From assembly GCF_900096945.1 (NCBI RefSeq), contig NZ_FMKA01000001.1:310001-374000 (forward strand): a DNA stretch of 64,000 nt. The letters run 5' to 3'. Each line of letters starts with the position of its first letter. Within the stretch, counting starts at the first letter, position 1. The notes below the pieces were generated by a model. It was not told the DNA's origin and searched no databases. It worked only from the letters and a program-made list of their open reading frames with translations. Below are positions 50,969 to 60,930 of the stretch, one piece after another. The position numbers and the translations under genes are program-made. The stretch comes from Anaerobium acetethylicum (GTDB lineage Bacteria > Bacillota > Clostridia > Lachnospirales > Lachnospiraceae).

Positions 50969-53407
50969 TTATTGCGTTAACGTAATTCTCTGCACCAGCT
51001 TTACTGCGTCCGCTGCATCCTTAGAGTAGCCATCTGCTCCGATTTCATCAGCATAGCCCTGGGTAATTACTGCCCCGCCGATTATCACTTTAGCCGTGCA
51101 TCCGTTTTCCTTTGCATGCCGAATCACATGTTTCATCTCCTGCATGGTCGTTGTCATCAATGCAGAAAGTCCGATTACAGCCGCATTGTTTTCTATTGCT
51201 GTCTTGACAATCAATTCTTTTGAAACATCTTTTCCAAGATCGATCACGCGATAGCCATAGTTTTTCAGCATGAGCGCCACAAGGTTCTTTCCAATATCAT
51301 GGATATCGCCTTCCACTGTGGCGATGACTACCACCGGCATCGCTTCGCCTTCTGCAGTCTCCTCAAGCATCGGTTCAAGATATTCGATGGCCTTTTTCAT
51401 TGTTTCCGCACTGGCTATGAGCTGAGGCAGGAAGTAGATCTGCCTGTCAAAGAGCCTTCCCACTTCATTTATTGCCGGAATCAGCATTTTATTCAGAATA
51501 TCTCCTGGTACTGCCCCTTCCCTGAGGCACGCCTTGACCAATTCCACAATGGTTTTCCTGCTTCCCTTCAGCACTCCTTCATAGATCTTTGTTTCGTAAT
51601 TTTCCGCAACGGGGACAGTCTTACCCTGAACAGTTTCCATGGATGCTGCCGTTTCCTGCTCTTTACTGTTCATTTCTGTTATTTTGTTGATATAACTGAT
51701 ATCCGCTTCCTCCTTGTTCATGAGGAGGTCTGCTGCAAACGCTGTCTTTACAAGCATTTCCTGAGACGGGTTTGCTATGGCCATGGTAAGTCCTTCCTTA
51801 ATCGCCATTGTCAGAAAAGTACTGTTAACGAAAGACCTGTCAGGAAGACCGAAGGAAATATTGGAAAGCCCGATGATCGTGGCAAGTCCAAGGGTATCCC
51901 TGCAATAACGGATTGTGGCAAGGGTGTCCAGCGCAGCATTCTTATCTGCACCGACGGTAGCGACAAGGCCGTCAACTACGATATCTTCCTTCGTCATGCC
52001 GTGCGCTATTGCCGCTTCCAGGATTGTATGAATAATTTCCATCTTTTCTTCCAATGATTTTGGAAGACCTTTGTCAGAAAGAGGAAGGAGAACGAACATC
52101 GCACCGTATTTTTTTGCAATCGGGATCAGCTTTTCAAATTTTTCGGTCTCGAGTGAAATAGAGTTGATCAGTGCCCTGCCCGGATACTGCCTCAGCGCAG
52201 CTTCAACCACCTCAATATGGCTTGAATCGATGCAGAGAGGAAGGCTCACTGCAGACGATACTTCACGGATTGTCTGCAGCATGGTCTGCTTTTCATCAAT
52301 TCCATTCATTCCCACATTAATGTCCAGTATCTTGGCGCCGCATTTTTCCTGTTCAGCAGCAAAATCCAGCACCATGTTGAACTCGCCATTTCTGAGCTCT
52401 TCCTGGAGTTTTTTCTTTCCTGTCGGGTTTATTCTCTCGCCTACGATCATGAACCTGCTGTCCAGGCCAAAGCTCAGCAGCTTTCTCTCCGAGGCGATCA
52501 CCCTGCCCTGGCTTTTGTTGAGCGGAGCAGGTTCCATATCTTCAGATGCATCCTTTAAAGCCCTGATGTATTCCGGAGTCGTTCCGCAGCATCCGCCGAT
52601 TATGCAGGCTCCTGCTTCAACGATCTTCTTCATGTTCTTAACGAATTCCGATGGCTCCATGTCATATACCGTATTTCCGTTCTCATCCAGTGATGGAATG
52701 CCGGCATTCGGTTTTGCAATAATCGGTACGATGGCATGCTTCTTCATTCTTTCAACAATGGCGATCATCTTGTCAGGGCCTGTCGAGCAGTTCACGCCGA
52801 CAGCATCCGCCCCCAGGTTCTGGAGTACGACGACTGCGGTTTCAGGATCTGTTCCATAGAGAGTCCTGCCCTCTTCGTTAAATGTCATCGTAACCATTAC
52901 AGGCAGGCTGCAGGTCTCTTTTGCCGCAATAAGGGCAGCTCTGGATTCCTGAAGACTCATCATCGTTTCTATGACCAGGAGGTCGACGCCAGCTTCCGCA
53001 AGGTATCCGATCTGCTCCTTGTATATGTCGATCAGTTCCTCAAATTCCAAAGGCCCCATCGGCGCAAGCTGCTCCCCTGTCATAGTGATGTCACCGGCAA
53101 CAAGTGCTCTTCCTGCTGCTGCCTCTTTTGAAATGGCAACCAGCTCTTTGTTGAGTCTTTCTATTTCATTTTCAAGGCCATATTCCGCCAGTTTGATCCT
53201 GTTGGCTGAAAAAGTAGGCGCATAAAGTATGTCTGTTCCCGCTTCCACATACTCCCGCTGAAGACCAATCAGCACCTCCCTGTTCTCAACTATCCATTTT
53301 TCCGGACAGACCCCCGAAGGCATCCCGCGTTTCTGAAGATTTGAGCCAGTTGCTCCATCAAGGATAACCGGGCTTTGTGTCAAGTTTGAAAATTCCTTTT
53401 TATTCAT
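50969..53407 (-). CDS. metH: Cobalamin-dependent methionine synthase (no reactivation domain)
   Basis: An 812-residue protein with, in order, a homocysteine-binding domain (1-290; zinc ligands in 'GVNCSTGPD' and 'IIGGCCGTTPEY'), a methyltetrahydrofolate (pterin) domain (315-565; 'ILDINVGMNGIDEKQTML'), a four-helix cap (600-680) and a B12-binding domain with 'VEGDIHDIGKNLVALML' near residue 700. The SAM-dependent reactivation domain of E. coli MetH is missing, so reactivation must come from another protein. It follows the methyltransferase/MTHFR fusion gene by 32 nt. Confidence 0.93.
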   Translation of the reverse strand: MNKKEFSNLTQSPVILDGATGSNLQKRGMPSGVCPEKWIVENREVLIGLQREYVEAGTDILYAPTFSANRIKLAEYGLENEIERLNKELVAISKEAAAGRALVAGDITMTGEQLAPMGPLEFEELIDIYKEQIGYLAEAGVDLLVIETMMSLQESRAALIAAKETCSLPVMVTMTFNEEGRTLYGTDPETAVVVLQNLGADAVGVNCSTGPDKMIAIVERMKKHAIVPIIAKPNAGIPSLDENGNTVYDMEPSEFVKNMKKIVEAGACIIGGCCGTTPEYIRALKDASEDMEPAPLNKSQGRVIASERKLLSFGLDSRFMIVGERINPTGKKKLQEELRNGEFNMVLDFAAEQEKCGAKILDINVGMNGIDEKQTMLQTIREVSSAVSLPLCIDSSHIEVVEAALRQYPGRALINSISLETEKFEKLIPIAKKYGAMFVLLPLSDKGLPKSLEEKMEIIHTILEAAIAHGMTKEDIVVDGLVATVGADKNAALDTLATIRYCRDTLGLATIIGLSNISFGLPDRSFVNSTFLTMAIKEGLTMAIANPSQEMLVKTAFAADLLMNKEEADISYINKITEMNSKEQETAASMETVQGKTVPVAENYETKIYEGVLKGSRKTIVELVKACLREGAVPGDILNKMLIPAINEVGRLFDRQIYFLPQLIASAETMKKAIEYLEPMLEETAEGEAMPVVVIATVEGDIHDIGKNLVALMLKNYGYRVIDLGKDVSKELIVKTAIENNAAVIGLSALMTTTMQEMKHVIRHAKENGCTAKVIIGGAVITQGYADEIGADGYSKDAADAVKLVQRITLTQ

Positions 53408-53439
53408 CTGCTTACCTGCCTATTCTTGTATTTTTCACT

Positions 53440-55236
53440 TTACAGCCTGCTTTTCTGTTCATTCTTTAGCATTCCTTCTACCAGGTGTACTCTGTTGAAC
53501 GGAAGCATGAAATAAAAGCCATCCGCAACATCACCAAGCTTCGCCATAACTTCCCGGGCAATCGCAACGCCTGTGGCTTCGCCTTCCTCCCTGGTCATAT
53601 CCGGACTGTACCTGTCCACGATTTCCTTCGGAACATGAATTCCCGCAATCTCATTCTTGATGAAGCTGGCATTTCTGTAGCTGATCAGCGGCATGATTCC
53701 GCAGAGAATTTTCGTATCCACCCTGCTCTTTATGTAATGTATCCTGTCCACATCTTCATCAGAAAAAATAGGCTGGGTCAGGAAATAAGAGGCACCTGCT
53801 TCGATTTTTTTCTGCATTCGTTCTATTTCTTTATCTATATTCGCACGTCCATGATTGAGTGCTCCGCCATAGACAATCGGCTCCTCTGAAAAATGCTCTA
53901 CATTCATCTCCTTCACGAATTCCATCAGCTTTACGGAATTGAAGTCGAAAACGCTTGTAGTCTCATCCCTGTCGCCGCTGGGAATCGGGTCACCTGTCAC
54001 GATCAGAAGATTCCTGATATTATTAATGTAGCCGCCAAGAATACCGGCTCTCATGGCGATTACATTCTTATCCCTGCACGCAATATGGGGCATGACCGGA
54101 ATACCTACCTCATTGCCTACTTTTGCACTCATCAGGATAGAATCCACCCTGCCTCTGCCCATAGGCGAATCAGCAAAAGTAAGTATGTCAACATTGCCCG
54201 CCTTCAGTATGTTTGCACACTCCATTATCTTTTCAACTTTAGCATCATAAGGGGGATCAAGCTCTACAGCTATCACTTTTTCTCCGTTGAGAAGTTTTCT
54301 GTAGAACTTATTATTCACCGCAGCTTCAGGCTCCGTTTTCTCCCTGTCCATATGCATCTTTCCGATATCAACAGGGCTGAAATCAATCCTTTTCATGGTC
54401 TCTTCGATGTAAAGCGGGGTCGTTCCGCAGCAGCCGCCCAGAATGCTCACTCCAAGCTCAGAAATGCTCTGCATTTTTTCACCGAAATATTGGATGTTGT
54501 CAAGATAGACCATGCGGTCCTGCAGCATTTCAGGATAGCTGGAGTTCGGCATTGCCGAAACGTATTTCCCTGTTTCAAACTTCATCTTCTTCAGAACCTG
54601 GTAAAGATGGCTGGGCCCTATTCCACAGTTGAAGCCTACGGCATCAATTTCCTCTATGCTTCCAGCTTTTGCAAACAGCCTTGATGCGCTGATGCCCGAC
54701 TTTGTATAGCCATAGCGGTTAATGCAGAACTGCGTGATAATGAATGCATCCTTGTTCTTCTCTTTTATGTATTTGACGATTTTCTTTATATAGTTGACAT
54801 TCGGAAAAGTCTCAAATACGAAAACCTCGGCGCCGCATTCTAAAAAGCAGTCGCAGATCCTTAGATATTCATCCATGATTTCTGCAGGTTCGGAATGAAG
54901 ATCCTCGGGAATCGGCCCTATGTCCGCCGCCACAAAGACCTTACAGCCGCTTCTGTTCACAGCCTCCCAAGCCAGCCTGTAGCCGCTTCTGATAATTTCA
55001 TCCCTTTCTGCTGCAGTCCCGCCAAGAATCCGGGTATTTGCAGCAAAGGTATTGGTCCTGATCAGGCGCGCACCTGACTTTATATACTCTGAATGTATCC
55101 TTAAAACAAGTTCCGGATTTGTAAGGTTAGCTCTTTCCGAAATGGTCTCATTTGTATTATTTATCTGTGAAAAATAAGTACCAAAGGCCCCATCCGCAAT
55201 CAGCTTTTTTGTTTTTAAATATTCTCTGATGCCCAT
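53440..55236 (-). CDS. Homocysteine S-methyltransferase / methylenetetrahydrofolate reductase fusion
   Basis: A 598-residue bifunctional protein. Residues 1-280 form a homocysteine methyltransferase domain with zinc cysteines in 'AVGFNCGIGPSHLYQVL' and 'SILGGCCGTTPLYIEET'. Residues 300-590 form the MetF-like barrel that reduces methylene-THF to methyl-THF ('VIAVELDPPYDAKV', 'ILGGYINNIRNLLIVTGDP', 'FLTQPIFSDEDV'). ATG 55236 has AAGAGGT upstream. The fusion is known in Firmicutes. Beside metH it could supply both methyl-THF and an alternative methylation route. Confidence 0.92.
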   Translation of the reverse strand: MGIREYLKTKKLIADGAFGTYFSQINNTNETISERANLTNPELVLRIHSEYIKSGARLIRTNTFAANTRILGGTAAERDEIIRSGYRLAWEAVNRSGCKVFVAADIGPIPEDLHSEPAEIMDEYLRICDCFLECGAEVFVFETFPNVNYIKKIVKYIKEKNKDAFIITQFCINRYGYTKSGISASRLFAKAGSIEEIDAVGFNCGIGPSHLYQVLKKMKFETGKYVSAMPNSSYPEMLQDRMVYLDNIQYFGEKMQSISELGVSILGGCCGTTPLYIEETMKRIDFSPVDIGKMHMDREKTEPEAAVNNKFYRKLLNGEKVIAVELDPPYDAKVEKIMECANILKAGNVDILTFADSPMGRGRVDSILMSAKVGNEVGIPVMPHIACRDKNVIAMRAGILGGYINNIRNLLIVTGDPIPSGDRDETTSVFDFNSVKLMEFVKEMNVEHFSEEPIVYGGALNHGRANIDKEIERMQKKIEAGASYFLTQPIFSDEDVDRIHYIKSRVDTKILCGIMPLISYRNASFIKNEIAGIHVPKEIVDRYSPDMTREEGEATGVAIAREVMAKLGDVADGFYFMLPFNRVHLVEGMLKNEQKSRL

Positions 55237-55321
55237 ATTATACCTCTTATTCATAATCATACTTTCAAAACATAATAACACAGTTTTTTTACAATGAAAA
55301 GCCGGCAGACAACATAGGTTG

Positions 55322-55353
55322 AAAAAAAGACTTCCAGCATTATGCCGAAAGCC
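55322..55353 (-). terminator. Terminator of nagB
   Basis: GACTTCCAGC (55329-55338) pairs fully, counting G-U pairs, with 55344-55353; TTTTTTT follows on the minus strand. Confidence 0.85.
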
Positions 55354-55374
55354 TTTTCCTATTTTTACTGATGA

Positions 55375-56112
55375 CTATATAAACTCCTGAATTTCTGCCA
55401 AAGCTGCCTCATCGCCCACTATTGTTACATCATTATGGAACTGGAGAATGGATGCAGGTACTTCAGGGGTAACCGGTCCAAAGAAAGCCTTCCTTACGAT
55501 CTTGGCCTTATCCGCACCGCTTACTATGATTAAAATCTTCCTTGCCTTCATGATCGTTCCAACGCCCATTGTATATGCGAATCTCGGAACGTCTTCCGCC
55601 TTTTCGAACAGACGCGAATTTGCATCTATTGTACTCTGCGTAAGTGCGACACAGTTTGTTCCCTTTGCGTACTCCTGAGCCGGTTCATTGAAACCGATAT
55701 GGCCGTTATGGCCAAGCCCAAGAAGCTGCAGGTCTATCCCGCCAGTAGCTGCAACTACAGCATCATATCTTGTACATTCAGCATCATCGTCAGTTGCCAG
55801 CCCATCGGGAAGATTTGTATTTTCAGGTTTGATATTTACATGCCTGAATAATTTTTCATTCATGAAATAATAATAACTCTGGTCATTTTCTTTTGAAAGT
55901 CCCTTGTATTCATCTAAATTTACGGACTTCACTTCCGAAAAATCGAGATCGCCGTTTTCATAACCTTCAATAAGCCTTTTATAAGTTCCTATCGGTGATG
56001 AACCCGTCGCCAACCCCAGAACGCAATCAGGTTTCATTACAATCTGCGCTGCAATGATATTCGCCGCTTTTCTGCTCATTCCCTCGTAATCTTTTGCTTC
56101 ATAAATCCTCAT
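55375..56112 (-). CDS. nagB: Glucosamine-6-phosphate deaminase
   Basis: A 245-residue NagB that converts glucosamine 6-phosphate to fructose 6-phosphate and ammonia. Active-site motifs are 'LGLATGSSPIGTYKRLIEGY', 'VNLDEYKGLSKENDQSYYYF' and 'LLGLGHNGHIGFNEPA'. ATG 56112 has AAAGGAGAA upstream and gives the family start 'MRIYEAKDYE'. It is monocistronic; nagA and a GlcNAc transporter are not nearby. Confidence 0.95.
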   Translation of the reverse strand: MRIYEAKDYEGMSRKAANIIAAQIVMKPDCVLGLATGSSPIGTYKRLIEGYENGDLDFSEVKSVNLDEYKGLSKENDQSYYYFMNEKLFRHVNIKPENTNLPDGLATDDDAECTRYDAVVAATGGIDLQLLGLGHNGHIGFNEPAQEYAKGTNCVALTQSTIDANSRLFEKAEDVPRFAYTMGVGTIMKARKILIIVSGADKAKIVRKAFFGPVTPEVPASILQFHNDVTIVGDEAALAEIQEFI

Positions 56113-56304
56113 AAATCCTGTTCTCCTTTCAAATCCGGCATTCACAAATGCCGTATAGCCCAAACTATGGTTCGATTATAACGCAGGTCCGGTCAAATTT
56201 CAAAAAATAATGGGGTTTAGGAAATACTTTCCTACTTTTCTTTGTTTTGGCCGCATTACACATGTAATTCTGAAATTAGTTTCAGCTGTTTTTGAATCGG
56301 AGGA

Positions 56305-57933
56305 TTATTTTTGTATTTCAAACTCCGTCTGGCCATTATGTAAAACGATGCGTTTTCCATACTCCGGATCTGTCTCCGGATAATCCGCTCTGTAATGGGA
56401 CCCCCTGCTTTCCTTTCGCATCAGAACAGCCTGGTTGAGCCCTTTCGATAAAGCAAGGATTGCCCTGAGCCTGCAGGATGTTTTCAGTTCTTCATACGAA
56501 AATTCATCAGTCCCCATACTTGTAGTACTGTCTTTTGTCTTCTGTTCTATTTCTTCTATTTCCGCTAACGTTTTCCTGATCTGATCATCCTGCCTGAAAA
56601 TCATTGCAGTTTCAAAATTCAGCTGCCTCAGCCTTTCGATCCATCTTGCTGCATCCTTGACCACAGGAATATCTATCTCCATTTCTGTTTCAACGATATC
56701 AAGCTTCTTTGCATACTCAGCTGCGCTTCTGCCGGCAATGCTTCCAAACACAAGACCGTTTGCAGTAGAAAGCCCGCCTATCCGGTCAGCTCCGTGCATG
56801 CCTCCTGTAGCTTCACCGCATGCAAACAGTCCTTCTACTCCCGTTGCCGCATCTGAGTCTATCATGATTCCGCCGTTTGATGCATGATAGAATATGCCAA
56901 GCTGTATATCATCTTCTATAGTAAGGTTTTTCTTTTCTTTGAGCCAGTCAAAATAAGTCTTGATGAATTCGGGCTGGTTTTTCTTAAGCGCATCTTTATA
57001 GTGCACGGTGACACCGCGCTCATCCTTCATGCAATGTCTGAATATCCTGAAATCGACGTACTTCGAATACATTCTCGAGGTGAACGGTCCATGAGTCGAA
57101 CGCTCATTCAACGCCCGTTCCCAATCCGTTCCGTCTTCTTCAAAAATGGACTTCTTTGTCTCACAATCGAGAAACTCGCTGTATCGGAATACCTTCTCAT
57201 TAAAGACAGTCTTAGGGCATGGATTCAGATAACCGGGCATCATCTGCATGAATTCCAGGTTTACGAGAGTCGCACCCATCTCCATTGCCAGATACTGCCC
57301 CATGCTTGTCACATCATCCGTGTTCAGACGGTACTTGAAGAGTCCACCAAGTCCGCCGGAAGCAATGATGATGCTTTTGCAGAAGATCCTGATGAATCCC
57401 TGCTCTCTGTGGATGCCCAAGGCTCCCGTCATCCGGCCTTTATTCTTGAAGCACTGCACAATTTCAACATCAGGCAGCAGATTGATGTGATTCTTTTCAA
57501 GCTGCTTCGAAAGTGCTTCTTTTGCCCCTGCCTGCAGCAATCCGTTCCATTGCCGGTTTTTATGGTCGAAACAGGGAATGAATTCTGCCGCGCCTTTGTC
57601 CTCGGCTTCCTTCAATGGAACTTCATATTTTCTGAGTTTATCAATGCCTTCCGTTATATGGCTCACGAAGGTTTCAACAAGCGTTTTATCCGCCATTCCC
57701 ATTCCCACATTCAGGATTGTATCAATGAAATCCTTTTCATCCTCTTTATCCTCAGGACCTACAAGGCCGAAGCCCCAGGTTCCGGGATAAAAACTGGATC
57801 CGGAAAAAATTTTCGTGCAGCTCGCCAAGGTTACATCTGCCTTCTGTTCTCCTGCCTTTATTGCAGCCATAACACCTGCGATACCCGCACCTATCACTAA
57901 GACATCTGTTTTTATTGTTCTGCTTTTTTCCAT
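56305..57933 (-). CDS. FAD-dependent flavoprotein, fumarate reductase/aspartate oxidase-like
   Basis: A 542-residue protein of the succinate dehydrogenase/fumarate reductase flavoprotein superfamily. The N-terminal dinucleotide loop 'VLVIGAGIAGVMAAIKAGEQ', the FAD segment 'IIIASGGLGGLFKYRLNTDD', 'LVNLEFMQMMPGYLNP' and the C-terminal 'GGMHGADRIGGLSTANGLVFG' are clear, followed by a helical C-domain ending 'HYRADYPE'. The substrate is unknown. It begins 9 nt after oppF, so it is the last gene of the peptide transporter operon, which is not a standard partnership. No heme or Fe-S subunit is near. Confidence 0.8.
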   Translation of the reverse strand: MEKSRTIKTDVLVIGAGIAGVMAAIKAGEQKADVTLASCTKIFSGSSFYPGTWGFGLVGPEDKEDEKDFIDTILNVGMGMADKTLVETFVSHITEGIDKLRKYEVPLKEAEDKGAAEFIPCFDHKNRQWNGLLQAGAKEALSKQLEKNHINLLPDVEIVQCFKNKGRMTGALGIHREQGFIRIFCKSIIIASGGLGGLFKYRLNTDDVTSMGQYLAMEMGATLVNLEFMQMMPGYLNPCPKTVFNEKVFRYSEFLDCETKKSIFEEDGTDWERALNERSTHGPFTSRMYSKYVDFRIFRHCMKDERGVTVHYKDALKKNQPEFIKTYFDWLKEKKNLTIEDDIQLGIFYHASNGGIMIDSDAATGVEGLFACGEATGGMHGADRIGGLSTANGLVFGSIAGRSAAEYAKKLDIVETEMEIDIPVVKDAARWIERLRQLNFETAMIFRQDDQIRKTLAEIEEIEQKTKDSTTSMGTDEFSYEELKTSCRLRAILALSKGLNQAVLMRKESRGSHYRADYPETDPEYGKRIVLHNGQTEFEIQK

Positions 57934-57942
57934 TATATTATT

Positions 57943-58974
57943 TTACTCCTGTCCTTTTTTGACGCTCTTGATTGTCTCTTCAGCAAAATGGCAGGCAACA
58001 AAGTGTTCTTCTCCATCAATGATATATTTCTTTAATTCAGGCCTCTGTTCCTTGCAGATCTGCTGGCACATGCGGCATCTCGGATGGAAATTACATCCTG
58101 AAGGAGGATTTACAGGGCTCGGAACATCGCCTTCCAGCAATATGCGCTTTTTCTCATAGTCGATATCTGCAACCGGAATTGCCGACAAGAGAGCCTGGGT
58201 ATAAGGATGAATATGATGTGTATATAATTGCGCAGCATTAGAAAGTTCAACGATTCTTCCCAGATACATAACCGCAATCCTGTCGCTGATATATTCAACA
58301 ACGCTTAAATCATGTGTAATGAAAATATAGGTAAGGTTTTTCTCTTCCTTCAGATCCTTTAGCAGGTTGAGAACCTGAGCCTGAATCGATACGTCAAGGG
58401 CACTTACCGCTTCGTCACAGATTACAAGTTCAGGATTGATGCACAGAGCCCTGGCAATTCCAATCCTCTGTCTCTGTCCGCCTGAAAATTCGTGAGGGTA
58501 TCTGTCCATATATTCCCGGCGCATGTTAACAGCCTCCAGAAGGTCGCCGATAAGCTTGCGTCTTTCTTCTTTTGTCTTAATGCCAAATTTCTTAAGCGGA
58601 TCTGAAAGCGACTGATAGATTGTAAAGGAAGGATTCAGGGAAGACTGAGGATCCTGGAAAACAATCTGGATTTTTCTTCTTGCCAGATCCATTTCCTCTT
58701 TATTGAGCTTCACAAGATCCTTTGGACCTCCTTCAAAATTATAGATCATTTCTCCTGCTGTCGCTTTATACAGCTGAAGAATGGTCTTTCCGAGGGTCGT
58801 CTTTCCGCACCCTGACTCACCTACAAGGCCGAGGGTTTCCCCTTTGTATATAGTAAGATCTATATCATTTACAGCCTTTACATAATTCTGGATTTTTCCA
58901 AAAAAGCCGCCCTTGATAGGGAAATGTGTTTGTACACCTTTTAAGGTTAATAATGGTTCTTTCTTATTTTCCAT
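57943..58974 (-). CDS. oppF: Oligopeptide ABC transporter ATP-binding protein
   Basis: A 343-residue ATPase of the OppF/DppF type. Walker A is '[18 protein letters not shown]', the signature 'HEFSGGQRQRIGIARAL', Walker B 'ELVICDEAVSALDVS', and the C-terminal OppF Fe-S-like motif 'CNFHPRCRMCQQICKEQRP' is present. It overlaps oppD by 11 nt. With OppD it powers peptide uptake. Confidence 0.93.
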   Translation of the reverse strand: MENKKEPLLTLKGVQTHFPIKGGFFGKIQNYVKAVNDIDLTIYKGETLGLVGESGCGKTTLGKTILQLYKATAGEMIYNFEGGPKDLVKLNKEEMDLARRKIQIVFQDPQSSLNPSFTIYQSLSDPLKKFGIKTKEERRKLIGDLLEAVNMRREYMDRYPHEFSGGQRQRIGIARALCINPELVICDEAVSALDVSIQAQVLNLLKDLKEEKNLTYIFITHDLSVVEYISDRIAVMYLGRIVELSNAAQLYTHHIHPYTQALLSAIPVADIDYEKKRILLEGDVPSPVNPPSGCNFHPRCRMCQQICKEQRPELKKYIIDGEEHFVACHFAEETIKSVKKGQE

Positions 58975-59977
58975 CTGCCATTACCTCCTGAAATCTGATA
59001 CAGCGGACCATATGTGTTCCTCCAACCTGGTTTTCCTCAGGCATTGCTTCGTTACATTTGTCGCATGCATAATCGCATCTTGGCGCAAACTGGCATCCTG
59101 TAGGACGGTTGAACGGATCCGGTGTTGAACCTTTGATAGGATTGATATCCTGATTAGCACCCTTTCCTAAAATAGGGATTGATTTCAGCAACGCTTTCGT
59201 ATAAGGATGTCCAGGACTCTTAAGTACTTCCCGGGCGCTTCCGCTTTCAATTATGTTGCCCATGTACATAACAGCCACATCATCCGCCAATTCACAGACA
59301 ACGCCCATGTCATGGGTGATCAGCATGATAGCCGTATCATATTCCTTTTTCAGTTTATCCATAAGTTCGAATATCTGCGCCTGGATTGTTACGTCAAGAG
59401 CTGTTGTAGGCTCATCCGCAATCAGGACTTTCGGATTGCAGCTCATTGCCATTGCGATCATGGCCCTCTGCCTCATACCGCCTGAAAACTGGTGGGGGTA
59501 TTCGTCAATCCTCTTTTCCGGATATGGAATCCCCATATCCTTCAGAAGCTTCAGCGCCCTCGCCTTCGCTTCTTTCTTAGATACATTCTCATGAGCCCGG
59601 ATCATTTCAACAATCTGCCAGCCTACGGTATATACCGGATTCAGTGCAGTCATAGGATCCTGGAAAATCATAGCGATATCCTGTCCTCGTAAGGAACGCA
59701 TCTCTTTTCCATTTCGCTCAAGCTCGTGGATTTTGATATCGCCCCTGTCCTCACTGTGGTAGATGATTTCGCCTTCTTCTATTCGTGATAATTTTGGCAG
59801 AAGCTGCATGATTGATGAAGCTGTAACGCTTTTTCCACATCCAGATTCTCCAACGATACAGAGAGTCTTGCCTCTTTTAATATCCATTGAAATTCCATTT
59901 ATTGCTTTATTACACCTCTGGTTAGTGTAAAAATATGTTTTTAAATTTTTTACAGAAATAACTGTCTGGTCCTGCAT
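58964..59977 (-). CDS. oppD: Oligopeptide ABC transporter ATP-binding protein
   Basis: A 337-residue ATPase of the OppD/DppD type with Walker A '[18 protein letters not shown]', signature '[17 protein letters not shown]', Walker B '[18 protein letters not shown]' and the C-terminal four-cysteine motif '[19 protein letters not shown]'. It is 12 nt after oppC. Confidence 0.93.
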   Translation of the reverse strand: MQDQTVISVKNLKTYFYTNQRCNKAINGISMDIKRGKTLCIVGESGCGKSVTASSIMQLLPKLSRIEEGEIIYHSEDRGDIKIHELERNGKEMRSLRGQDIAMIFQDPMTALNPVYTVGWQIVEMIRAHENVSKKEAKARALKLLKDMGIPYPEKRIDEYPHQFSGGMRQRAMIAMAMSCNPKVLIADEPTTALDVTIQAQIFELMDKLKKEYDTAIMLITHDMGVVCELADDVAVMYMGNIIESGSAREVLKSPGHPYTKALLKSIPILGKGANQDINPIKGSTPDPFNRPTGCQFAPRCDYACDKCNEAMPEENQVGGTHMVRCIRFQEVMADGK

Positions 59978-59989
59978 ATTCTTTGCCTC

Positions 59990-60919
59990 CTAACCTTGCT
60001 GCGTAGGGTCGGTAGTATCTCTCAGACCATCGCCTACAAAGTTTATACTCATAACAAATAATGATATTACTATACCCACAGGAAGCCACATCCACCAGTT
60101 GTTCTGGAGCGTATACATATCCTGTGCGGAATTGAGGATATTTCCCCAAGTCGCTATTTCAAGCGGAACACCAAGTCCTAAAAAGCTGAGTGCTGCTTCT
60201 TCCAGTATGAACATGGCAGTACTGAGCGTTATATTTACAACAACTGGTCCGATGGCATTTGGAAGCATATGCTTATAGCAGATAAGGAAATCGTTCAGAC
60301 CGAAAACCTTAAGAGACTGTACATATTCTTCTTCCCTGATCGACAGGATCTGGGAACGCACCATACGGAAAACGCTGCCCCATCCGCAGATTATAAAAAT
60401 GATCACGATATTCTTTGTACTCTGTCCTAATATGGAAACGAGCATAAGTACGAGAATCAGCTGCGGGAATGACATGAACACTTCCGAAACACGGACCATA
60501 ATGCTGTCGAATAAGCCGCCTTTAAAACCACTGTAGCATCCAAACAGAATACCAAGTGTAGCGCATCCAAGGGCGCTTCCGAAACCAATCAGGATCGAAA
60601 GCCTTCCTCCGTAAAGTATCCTTGATAAAATATCTCTTCCTACTTTGTCAGTTCCGAGCAGGTGGTCAGCTGAAGGCCCTTTCAGGATGCTCTTCATGTC
60701 TACCTTAAGCGGATTATAAGACGTCAGCAATGGTGCAAATATGCACGCCAGAAGTATGACAAGGAATATGACCCCGCCCACAACAGCAAGGCGGTTGTTC
60801 AACAGTTTACGGAGCGTACGATTGCCTGCTTTTTTCGCTGCGAGAATGCCGCTTTCTTCCTGCTGTTTCAATTTATCTAATTTATTGTTAAAACGTTTTT
60901 TACTTGATAATGCAAACAT
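59990..60919 (-). CDS. oppC: Oligopeptide ABC transporter permease
   Basis: A 309-residue inner-membrane permease. A basic N-terminus leads to 'AVVGGVIFLVILLACIFAPL', the extended extracellular loop 'HLLGTDKVGRDILSRILYGG' is typical of OppC/DppC, and the EAA loop lies in 'RSQILSIREEEYVQSLKVFG'. It is 11 nt after oppB. Confidence 0.93.
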   Translation of the reverse strand: MFALSSKKRFNNKLDKLKQQEESGILAAKKAGNRTLRKLLNNRLAVVGGVIFLVILLACIFAPLLTSYNPLKVDMKSILKGPSADHLLGTDKVGRDILSRILYGGRLSILIGFGSALGCATLGILFGCYSGFKGGLFDSIMVRVSEVFMSFPQLILVLMLVSILGQSTKNIVIIFIICGWGSVFRMVRSQILSIREEEYVQSLKVFGLNDFLICYKHMLPNAIGPVVVNITLSTAMFILEEAALSFLGLGVPLEIATWGNILNSAQDMYTLQNNWWMWLPVGIVISLFVMSINFVGDGLRDTTDPTQQG

Positions 60920-60930
60920 ACTGAGCCTCC

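Noticed and set aside
56218-56234. TAGGAAA/TTTCCTA hairpin as another R2 member
   Set aside because: Only the seven-base arm is shared; the longer ATATAGGAAAT core and the flanking blocks are absent.
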